Notes: generated by a model not told the origin, from the sequence alone. Counted from the first letter of the stretch, positions 25,001 to 38,001 are shown. The stretch is DNA of 64,000 bases from Nymphaea colorata (GCF_008831285.2 NC_045146.1:18283149-18347148); one strand, 5' to 3'. Translations and numbers: made by a program.

Positions 25001-26405
25001 GAAATGCACCACGATCACGCAATGGGTTCTCTTTCAATCGTGAAGAAATGTTTTCCAGGGCCTTCTTCACAGCAGTGGCATCGCCCACCACCTAGGAATT
25101 AATTTATAAAGGACGGTCGACAAACTTTAGAATGTAACAGCTAGGCAAGCATATAAGGATATAAATTGTTAACACATAAATTTTGATTTTAAGCGTCTTT
25201 GTTTGTACTGAATTCGACAAAATTTGATTTGAGAGTATTTGGATTAGCTAAACCTAAACTGTTTACATCCCTAATGAACTCGAGTGACCCTCTCCAGCAT
25301 TTTGGCTGTACACAGTCCGAGACCTTTATAATGCATCATTCTGAGTCTTCTTCTACAATGTACAGAACCCAAATCTCAAAATGGGAAAAAGTTAACTGAA
25401 ACGTGGCACACTGATTATGCAAAAATAAGAAATGGTTGATCAGAAAACATCTTAACAAATTTTTCTCACAACGTGATTCGCAGAAAAAAGAGTTTCATAG
25501 TTAACATTCTCAAAACAAATCATTTCCAAGCTGCCTATCCACAAAAAGCGGAAAACATAGGGATATTGCACTCATGGAGAAGAAGCAACATCTCATTATA
25601 CTAAGCACTCGAAAAAAAGGATAACGAGATTGGGGAAAATGAGTAAGCCAGTAAGGCTGACCAAATGAGCTTCACATAAGCTAGATTACCATTTACCAAG
25701 GGGAGGAAAAGAAAGACGAAGAAACAACTAGGCAATGGCGTGGAGCTCAGATGCTACCTGCACAAGCTCGTCGGACTGAGAGACGCATCGAGGAAGGTGA
25801 TGATCCCTAGGGAGGATGCGAATATGGGAATTTGTCTCCTGACGCATCTGCTCAATGATCTTTCCTCCCTTACCCAGAAGACAGCCGACATGGCTACGGG
25901 GGACGACGAGGCGAGTTGCGATGCGGTTGCCGCCGGGAGGCCCCCCAGCCGAAGGCGCCGCCAGGTCGTCATCCCAGTTGAGGATCCTGTCGTGGATCAT
26001 GCGCAGGGCCTCCTGGGCAGGCGAATAAGGCGATATGCTACCGTCAGGCTCGCGGCTGCGTACGTCGGTGATCTCAATGACCCGCTCATCGTCGCCAGGA
26101 ACAAGTTGCTGGACGTTTATCCACGCCCCCGTCTCCTGGCGCAGCGACTTGATGATGCTTCCGCCCTTGCCGATGACCCCGGCGGTCTTGACCTCCGGGC
26201 AGAGGATGCGGAAGCACGTATTGATTGGTTGGTTCGGGTCCGCCGTCAACGGCTGGTAAGTCGAGTGCCGGTGCCGGTTGTGGTGCCCTCCGCCTCCCCC
26301 ACTGCCATACGGCCGTTTCGGCCGATCATAGTAATGAGAATAGGTGCTGCTACTGCTGCTGTTGCTGCTGCTGCTATACGGCCTCTTGGGCCTCACCCTC
26401 TCCAT
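19093..26405 (-). CDS. RCF3: RCF3/HOS5/SHI1-like KH-domain RNA-binding protein
   Basis: There are eight exons on the minus strand: 26405-25758, 25091-24636, 23892-23644, 23549-23295, 19732-19632, 19511-19406, 19324-19219 and 19124-19093. All are GT-AG with matching phases, giving 650 aa. Five KH units are visible. KH1 (about 62-125) and KH2 (about 165-235) have intact GKGG loops (GVIGKGGSIIKS, GCLLGKGGKIIEQ). KH3 (about 311-390), KH4 (about 400-480) and KH5 (near the C terminus) have lost the GxxG loop. The order and the ending QNLLQGFILS match Arabidopsis RCF3, a nuclear protein known to act in stress-gene expression, pre-mRNA processing and pri-miRNA processing. The N-terminal 50 residues are Ser, Gly and His rich. 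The start is the ATG at 26405; frame continues three codons upstream only through non-ATG codons. Orthology to RCF3 rather than to a paralogue is inferred from remembered sequence. Confidence 0.92.
21136..21398. repeat. Minisatellite of about 95-96 bp, nearly three units
   Basis: The string 'tcataaagac' recurs at 21161, 21257 and 21352, giving periods of 96 and 95. Each unit carries 'tgtttcatc', 'acttcaaacta', 'gggtaa' and 'tactcatgtaaacataac' variants. Divergence between units is modest. Confidence 0.85.
21939..22288. mobile_element. GGGTAC-family hAT-type element, copy B
   Basis: This copy is in the opposite orientation to copy C. Read on the minus strand its end begins CTAAGTCACATCTCACATGG and then follows copy C closely for over 100 bases ('ttcaataaggtccacgtac', 'tgtgtcgcc', 'aaactgctta'). 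The plus-strand left end, CTGTGCATGGGTAC, is a shortened TIR. No target duplication is visible. It lies in RCF3-like intron 4. Confidence 0.7.
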
Positions 26406-28433
26406 CTTCACCACCGATTTAATACTCTCTCGACGGGCCTCCCTCTTCGCTCCTGATTCTGCTAATGGTGGTAGTAATGGCAGAGATTGATGAACTTCTG
26501 CTCCTCCCCACCAAGGGAAGAAGCAGGCAAAGTGTAATGCTCGGATGGGTAGTGACTCTGCGCGTCTGTCTGAGACAGAGAGAGAACTTCGTTTGGACTG
26601 TGGTCCTCCTGAGCAGTAGTATTATATCTGGGGATGGGTATCAGAATCCTTTTGGCCGCGCTTCTGCCTGTCTGTAATCGATGGTCTCTGAATCTGCTGG
26701 ATTTTGCCCAAGAGGATTGCGTGTGCTGAACTTTCCCACGGAAGAAATAATGGTGGCACCATGTGGGACAAAAGGGCGATGAAGAGGATTGGTTCTGGAG
26801 CCGAACGCCTCTCCGGCTGGCTTCAGTAGAACCAGGAAAAAGGCAGAGTATGACCGTGACCGCACGCTAGGGAAGGATCAGTTATGTCAAAGACTAAACA
26901 GGTAAATTTTGTTACCTTGAATTTCTTTTCTCAATCAATACGATTTTGTATTATGACCTAATGTCATTTTAATTTGATTAAAAGTGCTTTTGAATCGTCA
27001 TGTGTACAAAATATTTTTCAACATTTGATACGTTTATGATCATTTTGTATAGGTTATGGATTCCTTGCATGTAATTAATTTACAATGTTTACCAATTCCT
27101 TATTTATTGCTTGTAACTGAAATTTGAATGCTATTTTATGGTGTTTGCAAATCGAGTACCATAAATCTTGCAACATTATTCTAAATGTGATGTATGAGAT
27201 GTCAGTTTCAGCACAAAAAAACTTCATGTAAAATAAGTATGTTTGGTAATACTAAAGATTGAGCAAATTAAGATAAAGAATATCATTTGTTTGTTTTTTT
27301 TAGAATAGACTGTCTTAAATAAGCAGCATAAGATGTCGAATGTCTAATGGAAAAGTTACTTACAAGTGTCTTTGCATGCAAGAGACAGGTTATCTAAGAT
27401 AAATTTCTTTCGATGACTTCAGACAAATTTTTCGACTAAAAAGTTTTGGCATGCTAAGTTTCAAATATATCTAAAACAAGTTTTTGAGGTAAAAGAACTC
27501 ACTGTGTTCAATTAATTTTGGAATTGGAGACAATACTGCTCAAGAGATAATTGTCCGTGGAGATGGTTTATCCAACTTCTTGAGAAAACTTATTCAAGTC
27601 GTCTTTGTTCATGTGAAATTTTATGGCTTTTGAAAAACATGAATACCTTGCCAAAGTTAACATAGGTAGTTAATATTCTGTCAGTCTAAAACTATCCTAC
27701 CTTGGCAACGGCATAATAAAAAAACTTTCATTGAATTAAAGTTTCTAATTTTTAACTAGAGCTGAAATATCGTTTTTCAAAATTTTTATATAAAACAAAT
27801 GAAATTTTATAAAATTTACATATAAGTTTTTTTTTTTAATTGAGGTAGGGCCAGGACCCACGCAAACCCTACCTTGGCTTCGCTCTGTACCTTATAAGAG
27901 AACAAGTGACATTTTAAGTGATACGATGAAATACTATCTTGTTCACCCCATAAATGATCCTTAATGTTGCCTAGTGTTTTCATTATTGTTTTATTAAATT
28001 AACTTCATAGATGGAATCCCAAATGGTGGAGAATATACAAATGAAGATAACCATGAGACTAGCTTCAATATGCAAATTGAACTTTATAAGTAAAGGTAAC
28101 AAAGACCTTAATCTTAAAAACTCTTCAAAAATATTCTACACTTGTGTACAATTTTAGGCAGTTTACATATGTTTGGATGATTGGATGTGTAAAACCAACA
28201 ACCACTTAATTGAATTGGCTAATTTGCCACCGATTGGATTTGAACCGTGGACGATTCAAGCTGATTCTGATCATATCAGTAGTCGCTTGGATGAGGTAAA
28301 CCGGTTTTCTTTCCTTTATTTCACCATTGAGAAGAAATTTTCAAGTGAAGGGCTTTATAGGTTAAAGTTGTAGTACAAACAGCTCCTTACCATAAGGTTG
28401 CTTCTTCATTAATGAAAAGCTTTAAAATAAAAG

Positions 28434-28477
<44 letters not shown>

Positions 28478-28815
28478 TGATCATGCAAGACCCAAAATTA
28501 GGTTGGCGGCATGGGAGTAAGGACATTTTCGATATTTATAAGTGTTTCATGAATTTGTCGTAAAATTGCAGCATTTTTATGAACACTTTAGTTTTGATGA
28601 TAGATTAATGGAACACACACAAAGTTGTTACTGCCAAACGATCTCAATTAGTTGCCTAGTAGCCAAGGTTTTTCTCTTTTAGGAAAACGAAGCTTTTATC
28701 CAACCTCTTATCCCTAACGGTATAAGGTTTGTTTTTGGTGTTTCAATGTGCTACAATTAATTGCACATGAGGTTGATGCTCATAGCATTCAAAATAAAAA
28801 CTGACTACCTACCAC

Positions 28816-29128
28816 TAAGGCTGGGCATCAGGTAGGATACTAGACGGGTACCCAGTACTCTTCCTAACTCAACTCGAGTAAAAAAAAAAAAAAAGCACCA
28901 GGCCGATCCATGGGCCCGACTAAGCCCGGTGCACCGGATAAGGTTTTGTTAATACATTATTTTATTAATTTATATTTATAATTTTAATGTTTTATGATGA
29001 TTAATTATATTTATATATTATTCATGTCGGGCCCAACCTGAGTTTAGGCTCGAGTTTTAAGTGTCGGACCGAGGTCGAACCCAAGTTTTGGATATTGGGC
29101 TGGGTCAGGTCGCAATGCCCCACGCTTA
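28816..29128. mobile_element. Non-autonomous hAT-type element with GGGCCC-rich ends
   Basis: The 313-bp element begins TAAGGCTGGGCA and ends TGCCCCACGCTTA, whose inverse is TAAGCGTGGGGCA. The flanking octamers are CCTACCAC (28808-28815) and CCTACCAT (29129-29136), matching at 7 of 8. Inside both ends are GGGCCCGAC and GGGCCCAAC type motifs with GGGTACCC, and the centre is AT-rich. No coding sequence is present. Confidence 0.72.
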
Positions 29129-30892
29129 CCTACCATTATCCTCCTCCTCAAGCTATCATGCCAACCCCTTGGTGTTACCAAGGCTTCTCTTTATTTTATG
29201 GGTTCATGTTAGATATAGTGAAATAACCAAAACTTTAAAGAGGACTAAATATAAAACGAGAGTTCATAAGAAAAGCACCATAAGATTTTAAACTTGAAGG
29301 GCAATAAATGCTTGTGCAAGTTTCCATGTATTATACTTTACCACCTAAATTGCATTAAAAATAGATCAGAAAAATCAAATGTAAGTGTGTTTTTGTTATA
29401 TACCAAAAAGTTAAAAGTAATTTTTCTTACAAATATTATTGAAGTAGACCTTACTTTTATTTTCGCCTTCTTGTTAGGGGAATTCTTTAAATGCCTTGCG
29501 AGTCAAGCAAGGAAGGAAGATATTTTTCGTTCTTCAAAAAGGCACATAAAAAAAAGGTGCATTACAGCAAGAAAACAAAAAGTATGATGATCGCAGAATT
29601 AAATAATTCAAAAGACCAAAAACCAATGTGGGCGTTGAAAGTTCGATTAATTTGCACCGCATAACATCAAAACCAACAATTATTTTCTGGCTTTTCTGCT
29701 GTTTGTATATTTTCTAAAAATAATTTATACTTTACTGAATCATTTTGAAAGCAATAATTCAAAAATTGAGTTCATTGAAATTTCCTTACAGTATACGGAC
29801 TATACGAAGTTGTTATTGAATATGATGGCGGTATTTTCAAGAGGCTGAAATTTTGTACCGTTTATTTCATTTTCGAGGTCAAGAAATGCTTTGGAATCGA
29901 AGAATGATGAAAAAAAATTCTTAAAAAAAAAAGAAAAAGAAAGAAAGTTTTCGAAAACAAAAAAGAAAGGAAAAAACTGTTCATTTCCGCACTTGAATAT
30001 AGATGTAAAATATTTCAAACGAACATTAATAAATAAAAGATAAATTATTAAAAATGAAAAAACAATTGTTTTCTTTTTTCCAAAAAAACTTGTCAGGAAG
30101 GCCAGTACGGGCATTGATTCACGCCGTCATCTGATTGGAAGGTGCCAACGTCGAGGGACCGACGGGGAAAGCAGAGACACCGACTCCCAACCAAGAAAAC
30201 ACAAAATTTGTTTTCTAATTTAGTCATAGTACTTTTATTAGAATCTCTAACACAAACCTCACGCGTTTGTTTTTTCTTATAAAGGTTTTACGAGAACTTT
30301 TTTATTCCTCCATTTTGCCTTTTGTGAGAGTATTTTGATCATCTCTTTTATTCATATGGTCTCTTATTACGAGCCATAACATATAACATGTTTAGTCTTT
30401 TTTGTGATTTGAGATTCTTAGTGACGTCTCCCAAATAAAAGCTTCTAGCAACTTTGACTAGTTCTTCCTAAATTTTTGTTAAATTTAAAAGTTATTTAGC
30501 ATTAATAACAAATTGTTATTGTATAATACAACTGCCTATAAAATTGGAGTAAACTATGTAACATATTGTTTCATAAACCTACTTAAAATTTTATGACAAA
30601 AACACCGGACAATAACAATTTGATATAGGTGTGAAGCGGCCCGTTAATGGTCGAGGTGAACACAAATAAGTTGGCTAACAGGAAAGGAGACACTCACTTG
30701 TAGGGGTAGAACCAAAACATTTAAGTAAGAGACACTAATAATAAATTTTGATTTTTTAGGAAGCAGCAACATGTAAATAAAGAAAAATGTTTTGAGTGTT
30801 AACATAAAAATAATAAGTAATTTTATGGGTTAGTGTGATGCCTCCACCGCCGCTCATATGGAGATTCATGCAAATATATGTAAGCCTCGGTC

Positions 30893-31115
30893 GGCCCGGC
30901 CTGTCTTGACATAAAAAAACCGGGCTCAGCTCCGCCTGATTAGGAAAAACTTAATTATAATAAAATATTACAAATATATATATAAATTGATAAAAAATTT
31001 AAAAACCAATTATCGAACTTGAATCGAGCTCACGTAGGCTACCTTAATAAATTATCGAGCCAACCTAAGTTCTCTTTTCCAAGCCCGAATCAGACGAGTA
31101 CCGAATACTGCCCAG
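30893..31115. mobile_element. Possible degenerate copy of the GGGCCC-type element
   Basis: The left side has 'ggtcggcccggcctgtc' and 'ccgggctcagctc', the right side 'aagcccgaatcagacgag' and 'actgcccag', and the middle is AT-rich. This resembles 28816-29128. Ends and target duplication were not resolved. Confidence 0.3.
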
Positions 31116-32699
31116 TGACCATTCTTAAATATATGCTTTTACATAAAAAAAAAAAAAAATTGGCAAACTAAAAAAAATAAATTATGGCAACAATCATTAG
31201 TTTTGGGTTTTGGTCGTCGGCAATACTTAACAGCACCCTCGCCCTGTATAAGAAAATCACAAAGGTAAGGCTCTCATTTGAAATTACTATTTAAATATGA
31301 GCACGGGAATTGAAAGAAAGTATCGGAAATGAGCCTTCGCAGAAACTTCTTGGAGCAAAAGGGCCGTACGCCATTGGTCTGTACTCCCCTCGACATAGAA
31401 ATCATCAACATGAGAGGGAGGGCTGTGTCCCGGTTTTTTTAAAGACTCGGTTTTGACCTTCGACTCAATAACCGATTTGATACATAAACACGTATGTTGT
31501 GCCCCTTTTCTATTTAGTATACTCCCATAAATACATTGACAATTTTACAAAATAAATCGTATAATCGAACAATAACATGTCATTATGAAATAGTATGTTA
31601 CAATGTTTTATGAATCTGTCTCATTTTATATTAGTCCAACTGTATTACTATTGCCAAATGACCCTATGTAAGTTATAAAGAAATTTATAAATGTTTTGTG
31701 ACATCAATAACACGTTTTTTTATTTAACATAACATTTTAAATTATAATTTGTGTATAAGTAAGAGAAAATGTGATAGGCCTCATGCCAGATAACCCTTTT
31801 AAGCAAGCAAAAGAAATTGAACAACTCGTGCAAAATTCAATGATAAAAAGTTTGTGCAAGAAATAATTTTTAGCAAAGTAAGGTTTACGACAAGTAAGCA
31901 ATAATTAACGCATTTATGTGTTTAGACTAAGTCCACATGACCATCTAGTTTGTATGTTTAGCTCGGATTGAAGGCTACGAATAATGCTCTGCACGTAGTT
32001 AAGAGTCCATATACGATCACAAATGCATCAATATTACATATAAATTGTGAAATAAAATACAACATTTGTATATTCAGGGTTAGTCAAACATGAAAATCGT
32101 GAGTAGTGGTATTATTTGGAAAGATGAAAAACAACTACTAATATAAGTTTATATAGGTATTAAATTTTATGTGTCCGTTGAATTTCATAATTCACAGTGG
32201 TTTTCGTAAGTTTTCCTTACAAAATTCATGATCTGTCTTATTTTACTTCAAAGAAGCGTTTGGTAAGAAAGACATGTATATTCTTAAAATCACATTTCAT
32301 GTTCTTATTCGAAGAAACATTTTGTAATTACTCAAGTTAGTTTCCAATCAAGAATCAAATGCCACAACATATTTAGAAAATGTATGTTCCACAAATACAA
32401 ACAAGGTGTTATTGAAGCGTGATTTTAAATAACAGGCATTATAAAAACACTTATTTTTATCAAACCATTTATATTACATTAATTTCATACCATGGAAATT
32501 TAAAAAAAAAATTACATTCAACATTTCAAGAAGTAGCCTTCAATCAATTTTAGTATTTAAATAAAACATTTCAAGACAAGGTTATTAATTCTTTTCGTGT
32601 TTTGTAAAATTTTGGGTATAAGATCATAACATTTTTGAATCTAGACTAGGTTAGCCCTCAAAAGAGGAGAGTGAGTTGCGTGCGTTCAGTGCATGTAAT

Positions 32700-33046
32700 T
32701 CATAATGCTATTCTTCATGGTTTGAAATTGGCATGAGAACGCAACTTTCGTAAAGTTATTGTTGAATCATATTCCTTGTTAGTTGTGAACAAGGTTCTAA
32801 AAGACCTGCAGCCTCGTGATCCTTTGCCTCGTGATCCTTTGTTCCAAATAGTAAAACAGTGTCAAAAATTGTTGAGACGTGATTGAGAGAGTGTCTTATG
32901 TTAATATGTGTGAGAATTTTCTTGCCTCATGGGCTTTTCAAGGATATTTTGGAGTGACTGTTTTTACTCATCCACCTGGTCATTTGCATCGATTGATTGA
33001 GGAAAATTTGATTGGTATAGCTCGACCTCATGCTATAGTTAGTTAA
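32700..33046 (+). pseudogene. LINE-type reverse transcriptase 3' fragment (RNase H domain), broken
   Basis: From about 32708 the plus strand reads AILHGLKLA, a stop (TGA where Trp is expected), then ERNFRKVIVESYSLLVVNKV. This matches the plant RVT_3/RNase H pattern in which a Trp-x-x-Gly is followed by a Glu-Ser-Asp-Ser strand. Past a frame change at about 32880 the text FLASWAFQGYFGVTVFTHPP continues, like the C-terminal end of such domains. The usual catalytic Asp reads Tyr. It is a fossil with a stop and frameshifts. Confidence 0.6.
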
Positions 33047-33898
33047 TGCAGTTCTAAACTGCTCGTATGTACAAAAAAAAAGAAGAAGATATTTTTGAAA
33101 TTATTGAAAAAGAAAAATGTCTTTTTTGAGTATTTTTATTTTTTTATTTTCTTTTTTGCATTATAAAAGTTTTTTTATTAATCAAGGGCATTTTTCATCA
33201 TTAACGATATTAACACACTAAAATTTTGTGCACTAATAAGACGTGCATAACCAGCTTCATCAAAAGAGCTAGCAATGGACCTACGATTGAATAAGAACGA
33301 GTCGTCTTGGCTCGACTCTTGGCTGTATGGTTCATATTCGTTGACTTCTCGAGGTTGAGTCCCGGTCAATTCCGATCCGGCCCTCTCACCATGAGCACGA
33401 CCCGAATCAGCTAACGAATCGGTTTATTGACTCGGTCTTTATACCTATCAAAAAGTTTACACATCTTTACTTAATTATAAGATAGATGAATGGGAAAACC
33501 TATTTTCTGATAGAGAGCTGAAACTTTTAATAAACTTCTTATAAAACAACGAGATATTATTTTTGTATAATTGTAGGAACTGATTACAAAAGCATAAAAA
33601 TATCATAAACAAATAGAAGAGAGAAAGTTATAGGATTTCTTTTTTATAATGTCAATCATTTAAGAAGTTTTAGGAATAAAAATTTAGGGATGTATCTGCC
33701 ATTTGCTTAGAAGGGAAGGATGAGATTAGAAAGAGAAAAAGGCGAAGGATGGAGCGTCCCGCAGGGTGTGAGAAGGTTAGAATCGAAAATGAGGAAGAAG
33801 CGAAGGTGTCACCTTTTTTTTTTTTTAAAGAAAAAAAAAACAAAATAAAAATAAGAATTACATTGCGAAAGGATTGACGGGAAGAGGGCTGGTCTTCA

Positions 33899-33904
33899 TA
33901 TAAA
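33899..33904 (+). promoter_or_regulatory. Probable TATA box of the importin beta-1 gene
   Basis: TATAAA lies about 65 bases before a strongly pyrimidine-rich leader (33965-34045) and about 200 bases before the inferred 5' UTR splice donor. Position and context fit a core promoter; the start site itself is inferred. Confidence 0.5.
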
Positions 33905-34105
33905 GGAATATTTTATATATTATTAATAAAAATAGAAATAAGAAATCCAGCTTTGCAACTACTGGCTTCTTCACCTTCTTCCTTCTTTTCCCTTCCCTTC
34001 AAATCTCTCTCCCTCTCTCTTTCTCTGTCTCTCTCTTGATCGTGATTCTGCCGGATCGCCCATCGGCTGCCGGCAGAGAGGCGCGAATTCGACGCGGTCT
34101 TCGAT

Positions 34106-35260
34106 GTGAGTCTCTCCCTTGCCCAAGGCTGTGCAGAATGGAAATTCATTTTCTCTTAATTTTTTGTTTTTGACGTTCGTCGTATTCATTCAGTGAGATT
34201 TTTAGATGTCTGTTGAGGAAATTGGTGGGGAAAAAACGCAATTTATATTACCTGGGACTGCCGCGCGCTTTCTCTCTCTCTCTTCGTTTTTGGCGGGGTT
34301 TTGGATTTGCCCTGTTCTGGATTATGTGCCTCGTGGATTCGAGGATTGTTGATCAAAGGCTCGTGTTTTGTTTTTTTTTTCTTCGTTTTTTTTGAAGGGA
34401 GGGGGATCTGTTGAGGATTAGGGTTTTGACGATAAAATGGACGAGTAAATATCTAAATATCGGCGACGTGTATGTATTTGTCTTCACCATTGACGAATTC
34501 AGGGTTTGATTTCTCTAAGAGAAAGGCAGAAGTTTGAATTAGAGGGGGTCGAGCTTTGTGTGGGCTTGAACTGTTGGTTTCAGATCCACATATTTACGAG
34601 GTTCATTTCGTTTACTTCCCGCCTTTTCTCTAATGGACGATTCTAGAGAAGGGTTTGGTCAAGATTGAGAGTGAAATTAGATATCTTGTTCGTAAATGTA
34701 TTTATTTTTTGTTATTTTCTGTTTCATGAAAGTTTTATCTTGAGCTGTTTTTAGTTGTTTTGTTATCGTTTGGTTACTTGGACTGGTTCGTTATGAACAA
34801 CTGGTTGCAACCATATAAATTTTATTTCATACTTTGTGTTCTTCCTATTTGATTTCGTGGGGGCGTTCGGCTCTCTCTTTATTAATTCGAATTCTTCTGA
34901 TTAATCGTCGTCCACTTTTCCTCTTCAATCCAAGATTAATTCGTTTTTTTTTTTGGGTATCTGTCAGTCTGTTACTTGTCAGTTCCGTTTTTGGGGTCAG
35001 TGTTGTAACATGAAATTTAAGATTTCCATTTGTTGGTTCTTTTCTAGACAAGCGACCTGTATTCTAGTTTGCTATTCTCTTAATTTTGTCTTTGCGTTTT
35101 GCTTTACGGCAATTGGCCTCTGCATATGTGCATAGCGGCTGTGGCCATGCATGATTGTCCTTCTTTTCTGCTTTGATCTGGATATAGTTCATACACTCTT
35201 TTCTCCTTTATGTGATTTTGCTTTCTTTGTTTATGCCTAAACAATCAGCTCGCTTTGCAG
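34106..35260 (+). other. 5' UTR intron of the importin beta-1 gene
   Basis: A good donor (CGAT then gtgagtctc) at 34106 and an acceptor (ctttgcag) ending at 35260 would remove 1,155 bases and leave the ATG 11 bases into the next exon. The intron is T-rich, as plant leader introns usually are. Splicing removes the ATG that straddles the donor. This is inferred from sequence signals only. Confidence 0.6.
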
Positions 35261-35271
35261 ATTAAAAAAGA

Positions 35272-38001
35272 ATGGCAATGGAGGTGACACAGATCCTTTT
35301 GAATGCCCAGTCTGTAGATGGCAATGTGCGAAAGCATGCAGAGGAAAGTCTCAAGCATTTTCAAGAACAGAACTTTCCGAGTTTCTTGATATCTCTCTCT
35401 GGAGAATTGTCCAATGATGAGAAGCCTGTGGACAGCCGTAAGCTTGCTGGTTTGGTTCTGAAGAATACATTGGACGCCAAGGATCTCCAACGCAAAGCTG
35501 AGTTGGTTCAGAGATGGCTGTCCCTAGATGCATCAGTGAAAGCCCAAATAAAGACTTGCTTGCTTAGGACTCTTAGCTCGCCTGCACTTGATGCACGAAC
35601 TACTGCTTCACAGGTTATTGCCAAGGTTGCTGGCATTGAATTGAGGAATAACCAGTGGCATGAGCTTGTAGGGACGCTTACTTCAAATATTGCAGGCGTA
35701 CAGGGTCAGGTTCCAGCTCATGTCAAGCAGGCAACTTTGGAAACTCTTGGGTACTTGTGCGAAGAAATTTCTCCTGAAATACTTGTGCAAGATCAAGTCA
35801 ATTCGATACTTACAGCTGTTGTTCAGGGAATGAATTCTACTGAGGGTAATGACATTCGGCTTGCTGCCACCCGTGCACTTTATAATGCTTTGAGCTTTGC
35901 TAGGACAAATTTTGAGAATGATATGGAAAGGGACTACATTATGAGGGTTGTCTGTGAGGCAACCCTATCTCCTGAAGTGCGGATCCGTTTGGCTGCATTT
36001 GAATGCTTAGTTTCCATTTCCTCTATGTACTATGATAAGCTTGCTTCTTACATACAAGACGTGTTCAACATCACTGCAAAGGCTGTGAAGGAAGACGAGG
36101 AACCCGTAGCTCTTCAAGCTATCGAATTTTGGAGCTCTATGTGTGATGAAGAAATTGATATATTGGAGGAATATGGAGGTGATTTTACTGGAGACTCTGA
36201 TATTCCTTGCTTTTATTTTATCAAGCAGGCGCTTCCTGCACTGGTTCCTATGTTGTTGGAGACACTCTTGAAGCAGGAAGAAGACCAGGATCAGGATGAA
36301 GGGGCTTGGAATCTCTCAATGGCTGGAGGGACATGCTTGGGATTGGTGGCGAGGACTGTTGGAGATGATATTGTCCCACTTGTGATGCCATTTGTAGAAG
36401 AGAACATCTCAAAACCTGACTGGAGACGCAGGGAAGCAGCCACTTATGCATTTGGTTCAATTTTGGAGGGTCCATCGCCAGACAAGCTCACACCGCTCGT
36501 TAACCTTGCCCTGGAGTTCATGCTTCATGCCATGAAGGATGAGAATAATCATGTGAAAGACACCACTGCTTGGACCCTTGGCAGAATTTTTGAATTCCTT
36601 CATGGGCCAACTGTAGAGACACCAGTGATCACACAAGCTAATTTCCCACTCATCCTTTCTGTTCTAGTTGAGGGTATGAAAGATGTCCCTAATGTTGCTG
36701 AAAAGGTCTGTGGTGCCCTGTACTTTCTTGCTCAAGGTTATGAAGACGTGGGGACGTCTTCTCTGTTGACACCTTTTTTCCAGAATGTTGTTGAGGCTCT
36801 TCTCAGCACTGCTCACAGGCAAGATGCTGGGGAGTCTCGCTTAAGGACTTCAGCTTATGAAACACTCAATGAGGTTGTTAGGTGTTCCACTGAAGAGACT
36901 GCTGCTACTGTGATGCAGCTTATTCCTGTCTTCTTGATGGAGCTTAACCAGACCCTCGAGATGCAGAAACTGTCATCTGAGGAGAGAGAAAAGCAGAATG
37001 AATTGCAGGGTCTTCTTTGTGGGTGCTTGCAGGTCATCATCCAGAAGCTTGGTGCTTCAGAAACTACTAAGTATGGTCTTTTGCAGTATGCAGACCAGAT
37101 GATGGCTCTCTTCCTTAGAGTGTTCGCATGTAGAAATGCTACAGTTCATGAAGAAGCAATGCTTGCCATTGGTGCTCTGGCGTATGCAACTGGAGCTGAC
37201 TTTGACAAGTACATGCCAGAGTTTTATCCATATCTGGAAATGGGACTTCAGAATTTTGAAGAATACCAAGTATGTGCAATCACTGTTGGTGTGGTTGGTG
37301 ATATATGTAGGGCTTTGGATGAAAAGGTATTCCGTTACTGTGATGGAATTATGACCCAACTTCTAAAGGATTTGTCAAGCAATCAGCTGCATCGTTCAGT
37401 GAAGCCTCCAATCTTCTCATGTTTTGGTGATATAGCTTTGGCTATAGGTGAAAATTTTGATAAGTATTTAATATATGCAATGCCCATGCTCCAGAGTGCA
37501 GCAGAACTGTCGCTGCAACGTGGAAGTGCTGATGATGAAATGATTGAGTACAACAATCAATTGCGAAATGGAATCTTGGAAGCATACTCAGGGATATTTC
37601 AAGGTTTTAAAAACTCGCCCAAAACACAACTATTGATGCCCTATGCTCCTCACATCCTTCAATTTTTGGATAATATATATCAAGAAAAAGACATGTGAGT
37701 ATTGTCCAAGTTGCCCTACTGTTGTTTATTTCTGTTCAATTTTATACTTTCGTGGACTAATTTCTGCGGGCTTCCTGAAATTTGTTGCTCTGCGGCTTGC
37801 AGGGATGACATGGTCACAAAGGCTGCAGTCGGTGTTCTTGGAGACTTGGCAGATACATTAAATGCAAATGCTGCTCCGTTGCTCCGGCAGTCAATGTTTT
37901 GCAAGGATTTTGTGGATGAATGCTTATCATCGGATGATCATTTGATTAAAGAAACTGCTGAATGGGTACATATGACTGTGAGCCGAGTTGTTTCAGGTTG
38001 A
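35272..38001 (+). CDS. KPNB1: Importin subunit beta-1 (karyopherin beta-1)
   Basis: There are two coding exons, 35272-37694 and 37803-38001, joined at GACAT/gtgagt and ttgcag/GGATG, giving 873 aa. The Arabidopsis KPNB1 protein is about 870 aa, so this is full length. The protein is an all-helical solenoid of about 19 HEAT repeats. It carries cargo bound to importin alpha through nuclear pores and releases it on RanGTP. The N terminus (MAMEVTQILLNAQSVDGNVR, then the importin-beta N-terminal segment SRKLAGLVLKNTL) is typical. The acidic stretch KQEEDQDQDEGAWNLSMAGG (about 336-355) corresponds to the Ran-responsive acidic loop. In Arabidopsis the orthologue is known to affect abscisic acid and drought responses. 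The ATG at 35272 is the only sensible start. The reading frame is intact. Confidence 0.97.

Larger units (their letters stand above)
26406..33898. other. Divergent intergenic region between RCF3-like and importin beta-1 genes
   Basis: About 7.5 kb of AT-rich DNA. The first 300 bases must hold the RCF3-like promoter and leader. An hAT-type element (28816-29128), a related GGCCC-rich degenerate copy (about 30893-31115), a LINE fragment (32700-33046) and a (TA)n tract (28436-28474) are present. No intact gene is seen. Confidence 0.7.
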
